A stretch of DNA of 64,000 nt. Origin: an uncultured Oscillospiraceae bacterium. Lineage in GTDB: Bacteria > Bacillota > Clostridia > Oscillospirales > Ruminococcaceae. The stretch is taken from positions 62,001 to 126,000 of the forward strand of contig UQBC01000001.1 of NCBI GenBank assembly GCA_900539195.1. The letters run 5' to 3'. Below the pieces are notes generated by a model. It made no database searches. It saw only the letters and a list, made by a program, of their open reading frames with translations, and was not told the origin of the DNA. The first letter of the stretch is position 1, and each line of letters starts with the position of its first letter. Positions 8,188 through 17,978 of the stretch are shown piece after piece. The position numbers and the translations under genes are program-made.

Positions 8188-10543
8188 CTGTTTCTCCCTT
8201 CAGTCCATATTGTGCAAGATCGATGTCCTTGCCGTTGACGGTGAGAGTCATTTCTCTTGTATTTACCTTGATTGTCTTACCGCCTTCAAACTCGGTTTCA
8301 AGCTCATCTCCGGAAATTCTTGTGTAGTTTGTAATTTTGAGATTAGCAAAGTCCTTAAGCTCATCCTGATAGAGCTTGTATACCTTAGCCGAGGGTTCGA
8401 GCCAGCCCTTGTAGTTTGAATAGAAGAGCGTCTCGTAGTCGCTGTCTGTGAAATCGTTGGGGTCAGCATACATCATATCATAGTGAACAGGTGTTGCTGT
8501 GAGAAGTGCCAGTATAATCGTGTCGTCAGCGTTGGCACTTGCGTTTACTGCCTTTGTTGTGTAAGGCAGATAACCGTGGATCACGATCTCATAGAACGGA
8601 ATATCGTAGTCAAACAGATCAAAGTTGCTTGATGTTACCGGTACATCCGTGAGGTAGTCAACATAAGGAAGCGCATAGGCGTTTGCTCCGCGTGCGAGAA
8701 GTGTAAAGCCTGCGTCCTTGAACTGCTTGTAACCATCGACGAGCATATTCATTGCATCGTTTCTGGAGTAGTTCTCACGGCTGAAGTCGCTGTAAAGTAA
8801 CGTTGTAGCATCACTGAGGCTGATAGTCTTGATACCCTCATTTGAGAACGAGCTTATCAGCTTCTTGTAAAGGTCAGGCCAGTAATAAGGCGACAGAGTT
8901 GTCTTTGTTACAAGTCTTACCTGATTCGGGATACCGAATGCAATATCCCAGTTGTTAGTTGTTGCATAAGCCTTTGTGGTAGCCTTACAAGCGTTGAGCG
9001 TGTAGCTGTAGCCGTTACCGCTGTCCTTCATGTAAGTGATACCTGCGCTTGCAAAGAGCTTACCGTTGATGCCGTTTACATACTCTGCAAGAGTTGTATA
9101 GGCATTCTTGCCGCCGAGCGTACCTGCATAGTTTACATCGGCTGTGATAAGTCCCTTGATGCCGGCACCGTTGAAGTCGTTGTAGTTAGCAACGATATCA
9201 TCAACGCCGAGTTCATTCAGCTGCTTGATTATCTCCTGTGCCTGCTCGTATGTAGTAGCGGGAGTTTCAAGATTTATAGGGAAGCCTGCAATTGACTGAG
9301 CCTTTATTGTACCGCCGTACAGGTCAAGATAGTAGCTGTTTTTGATGTCATCTGTCTTATCTGTGAAGCCCTTTTCTTCAATCATGTAGTTTCTGTAAGC
9401 CTCAGCTATGTCTACATAGGAAAGGTCATCACCTGCGAGAGGATAGAAACCTACTGTGAGGTTGGGCTGATTTATCTTGCCCTGTTCGTAAACTGTAAGC
9501 TTACGGGTACCCATATAGTAAGTGTCTTCTGCTCTTACCTTGAACTCAAACCATGTGTTGTTGTATGATGTTGAGTTCTGACCGCTTACTGTTGCATTTA
9601 CGGAAGCGCAAGTATCGCCTGACTCAGCAATTGCCATATAGCCGTGCTTTGTCTTTTCGCCGTTTGTAACAGCACCGATGACAGGGAGGTAAACCTGCTC
9701 TGTCTTTGAAGGTCTTGTCAGCTGACCTACCGATGTATCAAGTCCATATACATCGTTGTTGTATGCCTGAGCATTTATACGCTGGTTGTTGTAGTTGATG
9801 ACAGCGCCGGAACCGTCCGGTACTACCATATAACCTTCATCTTCAGAAGTAGCCGCATTGAAGAACTGTAAAAGACCGATGTCCAGAAGTACAAGGCCCT
9901 TTGAATCTGTAGCTTCCTTTTCCTTGATTTCTTCAGAAATTATAGAAACATTTACATTGTCCTTCTCAAGCGTGATTGTCATAGGAATCTCCGCTTCGAT
10001 CTTGCTTATTCTGTAGATGATCTTTACGCCGTTCTCGATTTCCTGAATCTCAAAATCTCCGGATTTTATCGAACCGTCGTAAATGTTCATTCTCTGACTG
10101 GTATGCGTTGAAACATCACCGTAGACAATATAGAAAGGTGACTGCATATTCTTTCTCTGAGCTGTCTTGGCATTTTCATCCTTATCCGCATTCAAAGGAG
10201 TTGCCCACCATACATAGCTGTCGCTCTTTGACTGGAGTGCAAAATTCGTTGTGTCCTCATTGAAGTAAAGCTTGTAGCTGTCGTTTTCAGCTATTACTTT
10301 CATCTCTGCAAGGCCTTCAGCGTCTGTTCTGGGCTTGTTCTTATCGTCCTTGTCATCCTTATTGTCGGTTGTTGCGTCCGATTTATCATCAGATGCGTTG
10401 TTGTCTGTCGTTGCCTGCTCTGTCTGAGATGTGCCGTCATCGGCGGCGGGCTGTTCGTCCGACCACGCTACAACTGAGCTCATTGACACAAGCATTGCGG
10501 CTGTGAGCAGAACTGCGAGTATCTTTTTTCTGATTTTAACCAT
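8180..10543 (-). CDS. Secreted DUF5696-type protein, possibly TIM-barrel glycosidase-like
   Basis: A 787-residue exported protein. Residues 1-28 form a signal peptide, followed by a Thr/Asp/Ala-rich linker (about 30-80). The body resembles DUF5696 proteins, which in my recollection are encoded beside ABC transporters and YIP1 proteins in Firmicutes. An N-terminal beta-rich part (about 85-370) precedes a stretch with TIM-barrel-like spacing (QEIIKQLNELGVDDIVANYNDF, then a repeat of strand-helix units to about 690). This is reminiscent of glycoside hydrolase clans, but no catalytic pair can be assigned. A GGAGGTG ribosome site precedes the ATG. An extracellular glycan-processing role is inference. 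Confidence 0.65.
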   Translation of the reverse strand: MVKIRKKILAVLLTAAMLVSMSSVVAWSDEQPAADDGTSQTEQATTDNNASDDKSDATTDNKDDKDDKNKPRTDAEGLAEMKVIAENDSYKLYFNEDTTNFALQSKSDSYVWWATPLNADKDENAKTAQRKNMQSPFYIVYGDVSTHTSQRMNIYDGSIKSGDFEIQEIENGVKIIYRISKIEAEIPMTITLEKDNVNVSIISEEIKEKEATDSKGLVLLDIGLLQFFNAATSEDEGYMVVPDGSGAVINYNNQRINAQAYNNDVYGLDTSVGQLTRPSKTEQVYLPVIGAVTNGEKTKHGYMAIAESGDTCASVNATVSGQNSTSYNNTWFEFKVRAEDTYYMGTRKLTVYEQGKINQPNLTVGFYPLAGDDLSYVDIAEAYRNYMIEEKGFTDKTDDIKNSYYLDLYGGTIKAQSIAGFPINLETPATTYEQAQEIIKQLNELGVDDIVANYNDFNGAGIKGLITADVNYAGTLGGKNAYTTLAEYVNGINGKLFASAGITYMKDSGNGYSYTLNACKATTKAYATTNNWDIAFGIPNQVRLVTKTTLSPYYWPDLYKKLISSFSNEGIKTISLSDATTLLYSDFSRENYSRNDAMNMLVDGYKQFKDAGFTLLARGANAYALPYVDYLTDVPVTSSNFDLFDYDIPFYEIVIHGYLPYTTKAVNASANADDTIILALLTATPVHYDMMYADPNDFTDSDYETLFYSNYKGWLEPSAKVYKLYQDELKDFANLKITNYTRISGDELETEFEGGKTIKVNTREMTLTVNGKDIDLAQYGLKGETDE

Positions 10544-10562
10544 TTTTCTGTCACACCTCCGC

Positions 10563-11201
10563 TTACAGACTGAATCGATACATCAGCTCGGTATAGATTG
10601 AGAAACCGAAGATGTAAACCTGCTGGAACAAGCTGAGCAGAAGCACGAGCAGGAACAGTATAACTACCATTGCCGCAACCGTGAATATCATAGCGAGAAG
10701 AGTCTTGGGTACAGAGTACTGATGAACCGTCTTGATACCTGATATCATCAGAACAACGCTCCACAGTATACCGAGATACTGGAAGAACACTATGAAAGCA
10801 CCTTCGCTCTTGAGCAGTACATTACTTGCGATAATTACAACTATCTGAGTGATGAGGTAGGGTACCAGCGCATAAGCACTGACACTTGTGATTGCTTTTA
10901 TTGAACCTTCGCCGTCAAACAAGGTACACAGCGACCAGTTACCGATTACCCATGTAAAGAACAGGATAATTGTCTGAACGAGAAGCGGCACTATGTTGAA
11001 TATCTTGACGTAGTTCGTGTTGAACAGGAAGCCTGTCATTACTTGCTGGCAGACCGTTATAAGGAAGAAGCACAGTACAATTACCATTGAAACCTTTGTG
11101 TTGTACGCTTTCTTCCAACGCAAATCCTCAAATCCTTCAAAAGGATGTCTTGCAACATAGAACGGCCATTTCCAAGCGGGCATATCTAAATCAAATCTCA
11201 T
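10563..11201 (-). CDS. YIP1-family integral membrane protein
   Basis: A 212-residue protein with about five hydrophobic helices and the YIP1-like N-terminal lead (WPFYVARHPFEGFEDLRWKK) before the first helix. YIP1-domain proteins in Firmicutes have no proven role. Its start overlaps the stop of the NHL/TPR gene in a TAATG junction, so translation is coupled. It sits between the NHL/TPR protein and the DUF5696 exoprotein, suggesting a shared membrane complex or assembly role (inference). Confidence 0.7.
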   Translation of the reverse strand: MRFDLDMPAWKWPFYVARHPFEGFEDLRWKKAYNTKVSMVIVLCFFLITVCQQVMTGFLFNTNYVKIFNIVPLLVQTIILFFTWVIGNWSLCTLFDGEGSIKAITSVSAYALVPYLITQIVVIIASNVLLKSEGAFIVFFQYLGILWSVVLMISGIKTVHQYSVPKTLLAMIFTVAAMVVILFLLVLLLSLFQQVYIFGFSIYTELMYRFSL

Positions 11202-12796
11202 TATTTATTACCTCCCGCTTTTTTAGCTTTTAAATGTTTCTTTACCTTGCTGAGAACAACAAGAGCAACAATTATAACAAGAACGACCACCATAAAGATA
11301 TTGAAGTTATCTCTTATGAACTGCATTCTGTACTGCTTGAATGCTCTGTCATAACCGGCTTTGCTGTTACGGTAGAAGTACTCCATAGCCTTTTCGTAGT
11401 TGCCCTGAGAAAGCTCTGAGTTGCCAAGTCCGATATAAGCAAACCAGTAGTTGCTGTCACGCGTCAGTACTTCCTGCCACGGACCGCTTGCTTCTTGGTA
11501 CTTACCGAGGTTGTAAAGTCCCATTGCCTCGTGAACGATGTCGCCGAACTCTGTACGCTTGAATGTTGTGATAGAGTTCTTACGGCTATCAAGCACATAT
11601 ACAACGCTGTTGTAAGCTTCGATTGATGTTACATTAGTGAACAAACCCTTCTGGTTGCCCTTTCCGCCGTAGATGAACAGCAGGTCGCATTCGTCTGTAT
11701 ACTCGAATATACGTCCGTTTGCATAGTCCAGAAGTCTTATTGTACCGTCTTCGTCAACGTCAACGTCTGTGATCTGAGAACCGTATGTCTGGTTCTTATA
11801 ATAATAGGAAGCCATATCGCCGTATGTATAATCTGAGAAACCGAGGTTTATCAGGATATTTTCACCGGCGGGGTTCATCTTCTTGAAGATATCGGTAGTA
11901 GCACTCTTTGATGCTGTTACTGTGTAGATGAAACCATCATCATCAATATCGAAGTTGTTGAACTCCATGGGAACTGCCTGAATGAATGCTGCGGCAGCCT
12001 CACGGGAAAGAATAGTTCTCCAGAACTTGTTTGCTATAGCCTGTGCTGTCTGTTCAACACGGTTAGCGCCGAAGAAGTTACTGAACGAACCGTCGGGCGC
12101 AAACATTACCGCACCCTCTGTAATCGACAGAATGTTTACATATACGTTGCCGGCAACGTCTACAACAACCTTGTTGGGCTGGAACGTAACATCTGAATCA
12201 TAGAATTCCGAGGCAGGTCTCTCAAATATCTGAAAAACCGTACCGTCTGCATATACGCCGAGTACTCGGCTGTTGTCGTAGTCCGCAATGTAGATCATTG
12301 TCGACTCGTTTTCATTTTCCGCATCTTCAACGTGTCTTACGAATATGCCGTGAGGATTCTTAAGAGTTTCATATTTCTTTGTTTCCGGATTATAGAAGTA
12401 ATCCATAATCTGGAATGCTCTTGAGTAGTTTACATCGGTAACAAGAATTCTGTTGTTGCCCGAGTCAACTATATACAGGCTCTGTGTTTCGCGGTCGATG
12501 TACAGATCCTGAGGCTCTTTGAGTTCGCCGATTGTGACTTCTTTTGTCACTTCACTGCCTGTCTGATCGGATATTTCCTTCAGCTGGGCATCGGTGTTAT
12601 ATCTTGTGCCGGAGCCGAAATCGAGACCTGTTACAACTCGGTCAACGACGTATCCGGTCTGTGACGGTACAGGATCGCCCCACCAGTCGTAGTTATAACC
12701 TTCATACGGCTGATCGGCAAAAGCTGAACTGCACAGCATGGAAACCGCCATAATAGCCGAAACGGCTGACGCAGCGATTTTCTTCATGTTTGGCAC
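11201..12796 (-). CDS. Exported NHL-repeat and TPR protein with C-terminal membrane anchor
   Basis: About 531 residues: signal peptide (MKKIAASAVSAIMAVSMLCSSAFA), NHL/six-bladed-propeller repeats (motifs LYIVDSGNNRILV, IYIADYDNSRVLG, IRLLDYANGRIFEY, VVYVLDSRKNSITTF), a TPR-like helical pair near the C-terminus (GLYNLGKYQEASGPWQEVL; GLGNSELSQGNYEKAMEYF), then one membrane helix and a basic tail. The GTG at 12796 is chosen because AAAGGA lies 8 bases upstream; the ATG at 12805 touches that site and the ATG at 12787 is too far. The propeller faces outside the cell. A scaffold or ligand-binding role in the transport complex is inferred. Confidence 0.7.
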   Translation of the reverse strand: MPNMKKIAASAVSAIMAVSMLCSSAFADQPYEGYNYDWWGDPVPSQTGYVVDRVVTGLDFGSGTRYNTDAQLKEISDQTGSEVTKEVTIGELKEPQDLYIDRETQSLYIVDSGNNRILVTDVNYSRAFQIMDYFYNPETKKYETLKNPHGIFVRHVEDAENENESTMIYIADYDNSRVLGVYADGTVFQIFERPASEFYDSDVTFQPNKVVVDVAGNVYVNILSITEGAVMFAPDGSFSNFFGANRVEQTAQAIANKFWRTILSREAAAAFIQAVPMEFNNFDIDDDGFIYTVTASKSATTDIFKKMNPAGENILINLGFSDYTYGDMASYYYKNQTYGSQITDVDVDEDGTIRLLDYANGRIFEYTDECDLLFIYGGKGNQKGLFTNVTSIEAYNSVVYVLDSRKNSITTFKRTEFGDIVHEAMGLYNLGKYQEASGPWQEVLTRDSNYWFAYIGLGNSELSQGNYEKAMEYFYRNSKAGYDRAFKQYRMQFIRDNFNIFMVVVLVIIVALVVLSKVKKHLKAKKAGGNK

Positions 12797-12830
12797 TAAA
12801 ATCATCCTTTCTGTATAATTTAATATTAGA

Positions 12831-13694
12831 TCAGTCTTTCAGACCGCTGGTTGCCATAGTTTCCATAACGCTGCTCTGGCAGAATACGAATACTATGATA
12901 GGCGGCAGCATTGTGATAACAACTGCGGCGGCAGCAACGCCGGCACGGGCGATACCTGCGGCACTTATCTGCTGCATAACGGTCGGAATGGGTTTTAATG
13001 CCTCATTATAAATGAATGAATAACCTGTGATCTGCCATGCGCCCTGGAAAGCGAATATCAGAAGTGTAAGCCAAGCGGGTTTAACGTTCGGCATTACTAT
13101 CTGCCAGCAGATTCTGATGTGGCTTGCGCCGTCAAGCTTTGCGGCTTCTATCATACTGTCGGGTAACTGACCCATGAACTGTCTCATAAGGAACAGACCC
13201 ATAGGCGTTGCAATGTATGGCAGGATGATTGCAAAGTATGTATCGATCATACCCAGTGTTGCCATTACCATGTACTGCATGATGTAAAGTACGGTAGATG
13301 TGAACAGAAGGGCAACTTCGATGATCTTGTTGAGTGCCTTCGCACCGGGGAATGCAACCTTGGAAAGCGCATATGCCGCCGACGATGAGAAGAGCAGCTG
13401 TGCAACCGTAACTACTACAGCTACGAATACTGAGTTGAAAACGTATCTTGAGAACGGTACCCACATATTGGACGCCGTTGCAAGCAGATCAGCAAAGTTC
13501 TGATCCGTGATGTTCTGTACATACATTCTGGGCGGGAAGAGGAACAGTTCCTCGACCGGCTTTAATGACTGTATGACAGACAGATAAATGGGGAAGAGCA
13601 TGAACAGGCCAAGCAGAACGAGCACTGCAAATATGAAAATGTCGCCGCCGAGAGAACCGCCATATCTTTTTCTTCTCCTTTTAGTTATCTTCAT
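12831..13694 (-). CDS. Carbohydrate-type ABC permease (MalG-like), second pair
   Basis: This 287-residue permease has normal MalG length, six predicted membrane helices and the EAA loop IEAAKLDGASHIRICWQIVMP in the expected place. It has only a short basic N-terminus (MKITKRRRKRYGG), unlike the permease encoded at 5659-6930. It follows the MalF-like partner by 46 bases. Two complete permease pairs in one operon imply either two transporters sharing components or one that swaps membrane subunits. Confidence 0.88.
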   Translation of the reverse strand: MKITKRRRKRYGGSLGGDIFIFAVLVLLGLFMLFPIYLSVIQSLKPVEELFLFPPRMYVQNITDQNFADLLATASNMWVPFSRYVFNSVFVAVVVTVAQLLFSSSAAYALSKVAFPGAKALNKIIEVALLFTSTVLYIMQYMVMATLGMIDTYFAIILPYIATPMGLFLMRQFMGQLPDSMIEAAKLDGASHIRICWQIVMPNVKPAWLTLLIFAFQGAWQITGYSFIYNEALKPIPTVMQQISAAGIARAGVAAAAVVITMLPPIIVFVFCQSSVMETMATSGLKD

Positions 13695-13740
13695 AACTAC
13701 CTTCCTTTCTTAGAGAAAAATACATAATGTGATCCTCCGA

Positions 13741-14676
13741 TTAGTCAAGATACTTGCCGAGGAGCTTTTTGATACCCCAGTTGGCAAGAAGCATTACTGC
13801 GAACAGTACGAAACATATTGCAGATGAATAACCCATCTCGTAACGTATTGAACCGTAGTCATAAGCGTGCGTCATAATTGTGTGTGCCGCATAGTCTGTT
13901 GAAGGGAATGCGGTAAGGAAACGGCCGACATCACCGGCTGTGAAGGAAGCGGTGATCTGCATAACTGCTGCGAACAGCAGCTGAGGTCCCATTGCAGGTA
14001 CCGTAACGAGCAGAAGCTGCTGTGTACGGTTCTTAATACCTTCGATAGCACCTGCTTCGTATCTGTCCTTAGGAATACCCTGAAGACCTGCACGAAGAGC
14101 AAGGAAGCCCGCACCCAGCGACATCCACAGCTGAACTACGATAACTACACCCATAATGTAGTTAGCATCTGTCAGCCACTGACGTGCGCTGTTGATGATA
14201 CCGAGGTCAAGCAGATAAGAGTTTGCTATACCGTATGTATCACCTGAGAAGATGAGCTGCCATGTAGTATAGATGTTACCTGCCAGAGTAGGCGCGTAGA
14301 AGATGAATGTGAATATCGTCTTTAACGCTCTGGGCATTTCGTTGATAAGCCATGCAAGTATAAAGCACATGATATAGCTTAACGGACCTGTGATGATTGC
14401 AAATACAAGTGTGTTTTGTATCGCCTTTAAGAAGACTTCGTCTTCAAGTATCAGCGAATAGAAATTGCTAAGTCCCACGAACTGGGGAAACTGTACCATG
14501 TTGAAGTTCGTAAAGCCCATAGGCAACGACAGCAACACCGGTATGATCGTAAAGATCGTAAAGAGTAGGAAGTAAGGAGCGAGCAGTATGTAAACGCTTC
14601 CGTTCTTCTTCATCTCTCGCAGTGTATATCTGAATTTGCTGTCTTCAATATACTGCGTTTTTTCTTTGTTAAACAA
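13741..14676 (-). CDS. Carbohydrate-type ABC permease (MalF-like), second pair
   Basis: A 311-residue permease with six predicted membrane helices and a MalF-type EAA loop (DRYEAGAIEGIKNRTQQLLLVTVP). The N-terminus is about 30 polar residues (MFNKEKTQYIEDSKFRYTLREMKKNG) before the first helix, as usual. It lies just downstream of the giant solute-binding protein, the standard SBP-permease-permease order, so this pair is the likelier direct partner of that protein. Confidence 0.88.
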   Translation of the reverse strand: MFNKEKTQYIEDSKFRYTLREMKKNGSVYILLAPYFLLFTIFTIIPVLLSLPMGFTNFNMVQFPQFVGLSNFYSLILEDEVFLKAIQNTLVFAIITGPLSYIMCFILAWLINEMPRALKTIFTFIFYAPTLAGNIYTTWQLIFSGDTYGIANSYLLDLGIINSARQWLTDANYIMGVVIVVQLWMSLGAGFLALRAGLQGIPKDRYEAGAIEGIKNRTQQLLLVTVPAMGPQLLFAAVMQITASFTAGDVGRFLTAFPSTDYAAHTIMTHAYDYGSIRYEMGYSSAICFVLFAVMLLANWGIKKLLGKYLD

Positions 14677-14709
14677 ACCGATAACCTCCTCTATAATTCA
14701 GCAAAGCGT

Positions 14710-14729
14710 GTGAGGGCGAAAGCCCTCAC
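14710..14729 (-). other. Intercistronic hairpin between binding-protein and permease genes
   Basis: GTGAGGGC (14710-14717) and GCCCTCAC (14722-14729) form an 8-bp perfect stem with a 4-base loop, without a T run on the minus strand. Such hairpins protect the upstream binding-protein mRNA from 3' decay, raising its level over the permeases, as described for malE-malF. Confidence 0.6.
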
Positions 14730-14741
14730 GGCTTTTCAAGA

Positions 14742-17700
14742 TCATTTTTTAACGCTTGACAATTCCTGATACTTTCTTACGATCTCAGACTTTATCTGAT
14801 CATTATAACTCATAAGCGTATATCTGGGATTACCGGCATCGTTAACAACCATTCTGAATGCGTTGTTTACATGTCTTGTAACTGCATATGATGCGGGAAT
14901 GATCGGTACTTCCTTAAGGTAGCTCTGCTGTGACGAGATTTTCTCATATTCGGCAGTTGACCAGGGGAGCTGCTCAAGTGCCTCTACATTTGCCGTATCA
15001 AAACGTCCCATAGGACCCATAAGAGCTTCAATCTGCTTACCGTAGTCAACCTGAATGTCAGTACTTGTGAACCACTTTACGAAGTCCCAAGCGGCAGCCT
15101 GGTTGGAAACCTTGTTGAATATTACCGCACCACTTCCTGCAGAGTTTGCAGCGTGGTTGATTGTTCCGTCAGCCTGCTTTGTTCCGGGTACCAGTGTGAA
15201 GTCCCACAGGCCCTTGATTTCGGGAGCTGCTACAGACAGCTGGTTGTAGAATGTATAAGGCTGAATAACGAGGGGCATCTCACCGGTTCTAAAACGTGAG
15301 AACGCGTCGAATGTCTGATCAAAGCTGAATACTGTGTAGAACTTTGTCCACTGCTCAAACACTCTTATAGAGTCCTGAGTCATAAAGTTCGTGAGATTCA
15401 GATTCTTGATATCAGATGTCTTTATACCGTTATAATCTGTTGTATAAAGGTCTTCATTGTAGATATCCTGTCCGGACTGGAGCATCAGCATAATGAATGT
15501 ATTACCGGAATCGAATGTATTTGAAGAAATATTCTGAGGAAGTATCAGACCTACATCAAGGTACTTTCTCTGGAGGGTCGGGAGCATATCAGTAAGCTCT
15601 GCCCATGTTTCGGGAGGATTCTCAAAGCCAAGCTCCTCAAGTACGTCTGTTCTGTAGAACAGCATCGGGAATGTCTGTGAAACGGGAAGTCCGTATACAC
15701 CTGTCGATGTACCGTCGTTGTATTCGTAAAGCGTCATTGCGTCCTTCGCAAATCGCTTTGTTACCGCTTCATAATCCTTGAACTGTGTCATATCAACGAG
15801 CAGTCCTCTTGCGGCAAGCTGAATCGGGAAGTCGCCGCCGATGAAGAGGGCGATTTCAGGACCCTTACCGGCAAGTGTAGCTTCAAGTACAGAACCCTGT
15901 ACGAGGTTGATAGAAGCCTGTATGCCGTTGTAGTCGGGGTTTGAGTTGAACTTGTTATCAACCAGGTTCTTTACGACTGTTGCCTGGTCACGGGCAAGCG
16001 ATACCCATACATCAAGCGATGTAGCGCTTGCGTCCGAAAGGTTCGTATAGTCTTCAAAGAAAGAGCCGATAAATGCATTGAATCCGAATGCGATCTCGCT
16101 GAAGAAGTTTCCGTTCGGTGACGCAAAATCCTCGTGGCAGGTCGCTACCTCTATGTAGTCAAGCTCAAGGGGCTGACCGCGGTAGTCACGCATCCATGCT
16201 GATACTGACGAAATGCTGTCCTTGATACTACTTGCCATTATCGGAATATCTTCAGGCTTGTTGATACATCTTTCGAGGTAGATACACATTGTTTCAAGTG
16301 CGGCTGCCTCAGAACCCTTCTTGGTAAGGCTTTCGATGCTTGCCTTCTCAGCACGCAGAGAATCAACTATTCTCCGGAACGCGTCCTGAATGCCCGGTAT
16401 CTTCTTTTCTACGAAGTAATCCTTGAATTCATCAGGGTCGGGACCTGTAATCATAAGTATTCTTCTGTAGTACTGGTTGAGTTCGAGTACGAGATCGTCA
16501 AGTCGCTGCATAACCTCGCCGATCAAACCGGGTATAGCTTCAAGGGTAAGTGTGTGCTCTTCACCTGCTGTAAGATAAACATAAATGTCGTTTCCGTCAG
16601 CATCCTTAGGAGTCATGTTGTACCAGTCGGGAGAATAGATGAACTGTACGTCATCAAGCTCCTTACATGGTACCTTGCCGTCAATGTAGATCCTTCTGTT
16701 TGAGAAGAAGCCACGCATCTGGTTCTGTCTAGCCTTGAAGTTGAAACGGTAGTAACCGTCGTTTTCAACCTTGAAGTTGTAAGTGATCGCCTGCGTTGCC
16801 TTGCTCCATGTTGCCTGACCGATAGTGTTGTAACGCTGCTTGGTCGGGTGGTTGGGACTTGTCATATAGGTCGTTCTGTCGTAAGTAGCATATAAAGTCG
16901 ACGCTGTCTTATAAAGCGCATCCTCTGCCTGTAAGAAGATGGTGTTTGTACCGAGCTCTTCGTTTGTCGATGAAAGAGCAGGAGTATTCTGCACCTGATC
17001 GTCAGTAGGCTTTATCGAGTCATAGCTTACAAGCTCATCGTAGTTCTTGAACGTAAACGAATGGAATACGCCGTAGGTTCTGATACCTTCAAGCGTAAGC
17101 GTGTGAGTACCCTTTTCAAGGTAGAAGTAATAAGGCTCGTTGTAAAGACCTTCCTTATCCTTAATGGGGTACTTAACCCAACAATCATAGGTTACCTGAC
17201 CGGGTCGAAGATCGTTGTCCTTGCTGTCACGTGTAATCTCTCCCTCATCCTTCCAGTAACGGTCGAGCGTAAGATCCTGTGTAGCTGTGAAAGGATAATC
17301 TCCGTCGATTTTAAGTCCGATATCCAGTACAGTATTCTTTGTTTCGTTGCCCTCGATAGGATAGTAGATAGCCTCGAGGTTGTAAAGACCAGTCTCTTCG
17401 ACATTGAACTCATATGTAAGTGTGAGCTTATCATTCTTCCATTTTATTGTGGAGTAATGATCTGTCTTGAGATCGGTGCTTTCTGCGAGAAATGCCTTGA
17501 GTCCGTTGTAGCCGTCGCCCGACTTCTCCTTGATCTCTTCGACTGAAGGAATAATCTGTGCAGCTTCTTCGGCTGACATGGATGATGAGCCGCCGTTTAC
17601 AAATGCTGTGCCGTCTATCGTACCTTCCTTGTAGTCGGTAGCATAGATGGTAATTTCCTTCTTGGGCTTGCCGGCATCCTTATGACTGTCGTAATAAGTG

Positions 17701-17903
17701 CTGTACTTGCCCTCCATACCGGTGATCGTGATTCCGCTCACAGAGCTATCGGTCGTCGTGCTTTCCTCGGATTGTCCGGCAGAAGTATCGGTTGTTTCTT
17801 CTGCGCTGACTGCGGTTGATGTAAGTGACAATGAGGATATAAGTGTCGCACATGACAATATACCCGCTAATGTTCTTTTCATCCTGCTTGATTTTGTTGC
17901 CAC
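14742..17903 (-). CDS. Giant extracellular solute-binding protein with two lectin-like domains
   Basis: 1053 residues, more than twice the usual length for the family. In order: signal peptide (about 1-35), Ser/Thr-rich linker, a beta-sandwich CBM-like domain (about 150-290), a second one (about 320-460, beginning FLQAEDALY and ending with AGEEHTLTLEAIPG), a helical segment (470-620), and a type-1 solute-binding domain (625-1050; VWVSLARDQATVVKNLVDN, GPEIALFIGGDFPIQLAARG). The start is GTG at 17903 with AAAGGTGG 9 bases upstream. No lipobox Cys is evident, so how it is held at the surface is unclear. The CBM-like folds suggest capture of a glycan or glycoconjugate (inference). Confidence 0.8.
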   Translation of the reverse strand: MATKSSRMKRTLAGILSCATLISSLSLTSTAVSAEETTDTSAGQSEESTTTDSSVSGITITGMEGKYSTYYDSHKDAGKPKKEITIYATDYKEGTIDGTAFVNGGSSSMSAEEAAQIIPSVEEIKEKSGDGYNGLKAFLAESTDLKTDHYSTIKWKNDKLTLTYEFNVEETGLYNLEAIYYPIEGNETKNTVLDIGLKIDGDYPFTATQDLTLDRYWKDEGEITRDSKDNDLRPGQVTYDCWVKYPIKDKEGLYNEPYYFYLEKGTHTLTLEGIRTYGVFHSFTFKNYDELVSYDSIKPTDDQVQNTPALSSTNEELGTNTIFLQAEDALYKTASTLYATYDRTTYMTSPNHPTKQRYNTIGQATWSKATQAITYNFKVENDGYYRFNFKARQNQMRGFFSNRRIYIDGKVPCKELDDVQFIYSPDWYNMTPKDADGNDIYVYLTAGEEHTLTLEAIPGLIGEVMQRLDDLVLELNQYYRRILMITGPDPDEFKDYFVEKKIPGIQDAFRRIVDSLRAEKASIESLTKKGSEAAALETMCIYLERCINKPEDIPIMASSIKDSISSVSAWMRDYRGQPLELDYIEVATCHEDFASPNGNFFSEIAFGFNAFIGSFFEDYTNLSDASATSLDVWVSLARDQATVVKNLVDNKFNSNPDYNGIQASINLVQGSVLEATLAGKGPEIALFIGGDFPIQLAARGLLVDMTQFKDYEAVTKRFAKDAMTLYEYNDGTSTGVYGLPVSQTFPMLFYRTDVLEELGFENPPETWAELTDMLPTLQRKYLDVGLILPQNISSNTFDSGNTFIMLMLQSGQDIYNEDLYTTDYNGIKTSDIKNLNLTNFMTQDSIRVFEQWTKFYTVFSFDQTFDAFSRFRTGEMPLVIQPYTFYNQLSVAAPEIKGLWDFTLVPGTKQADGTINHAANSAGSGAVIFNKVSNQAAAWDFVKWFTSTDIQVDYGKQIEALMGPMGRFDTANVEALEQLPWSTAEYEKISSQQSYLKEVPIIPASYAVTRHVNNAFRMVVNDAGNPRYTLMSYNDQIKSEIVRKYQELSSVKK

Positions 17904-17978
17904 AGTAATAATCCACCTTTCTGATAGTTGTCGTTTATGTTCAATCGAAAATATGCTAATTTCGACGAGTTAAGGAAT

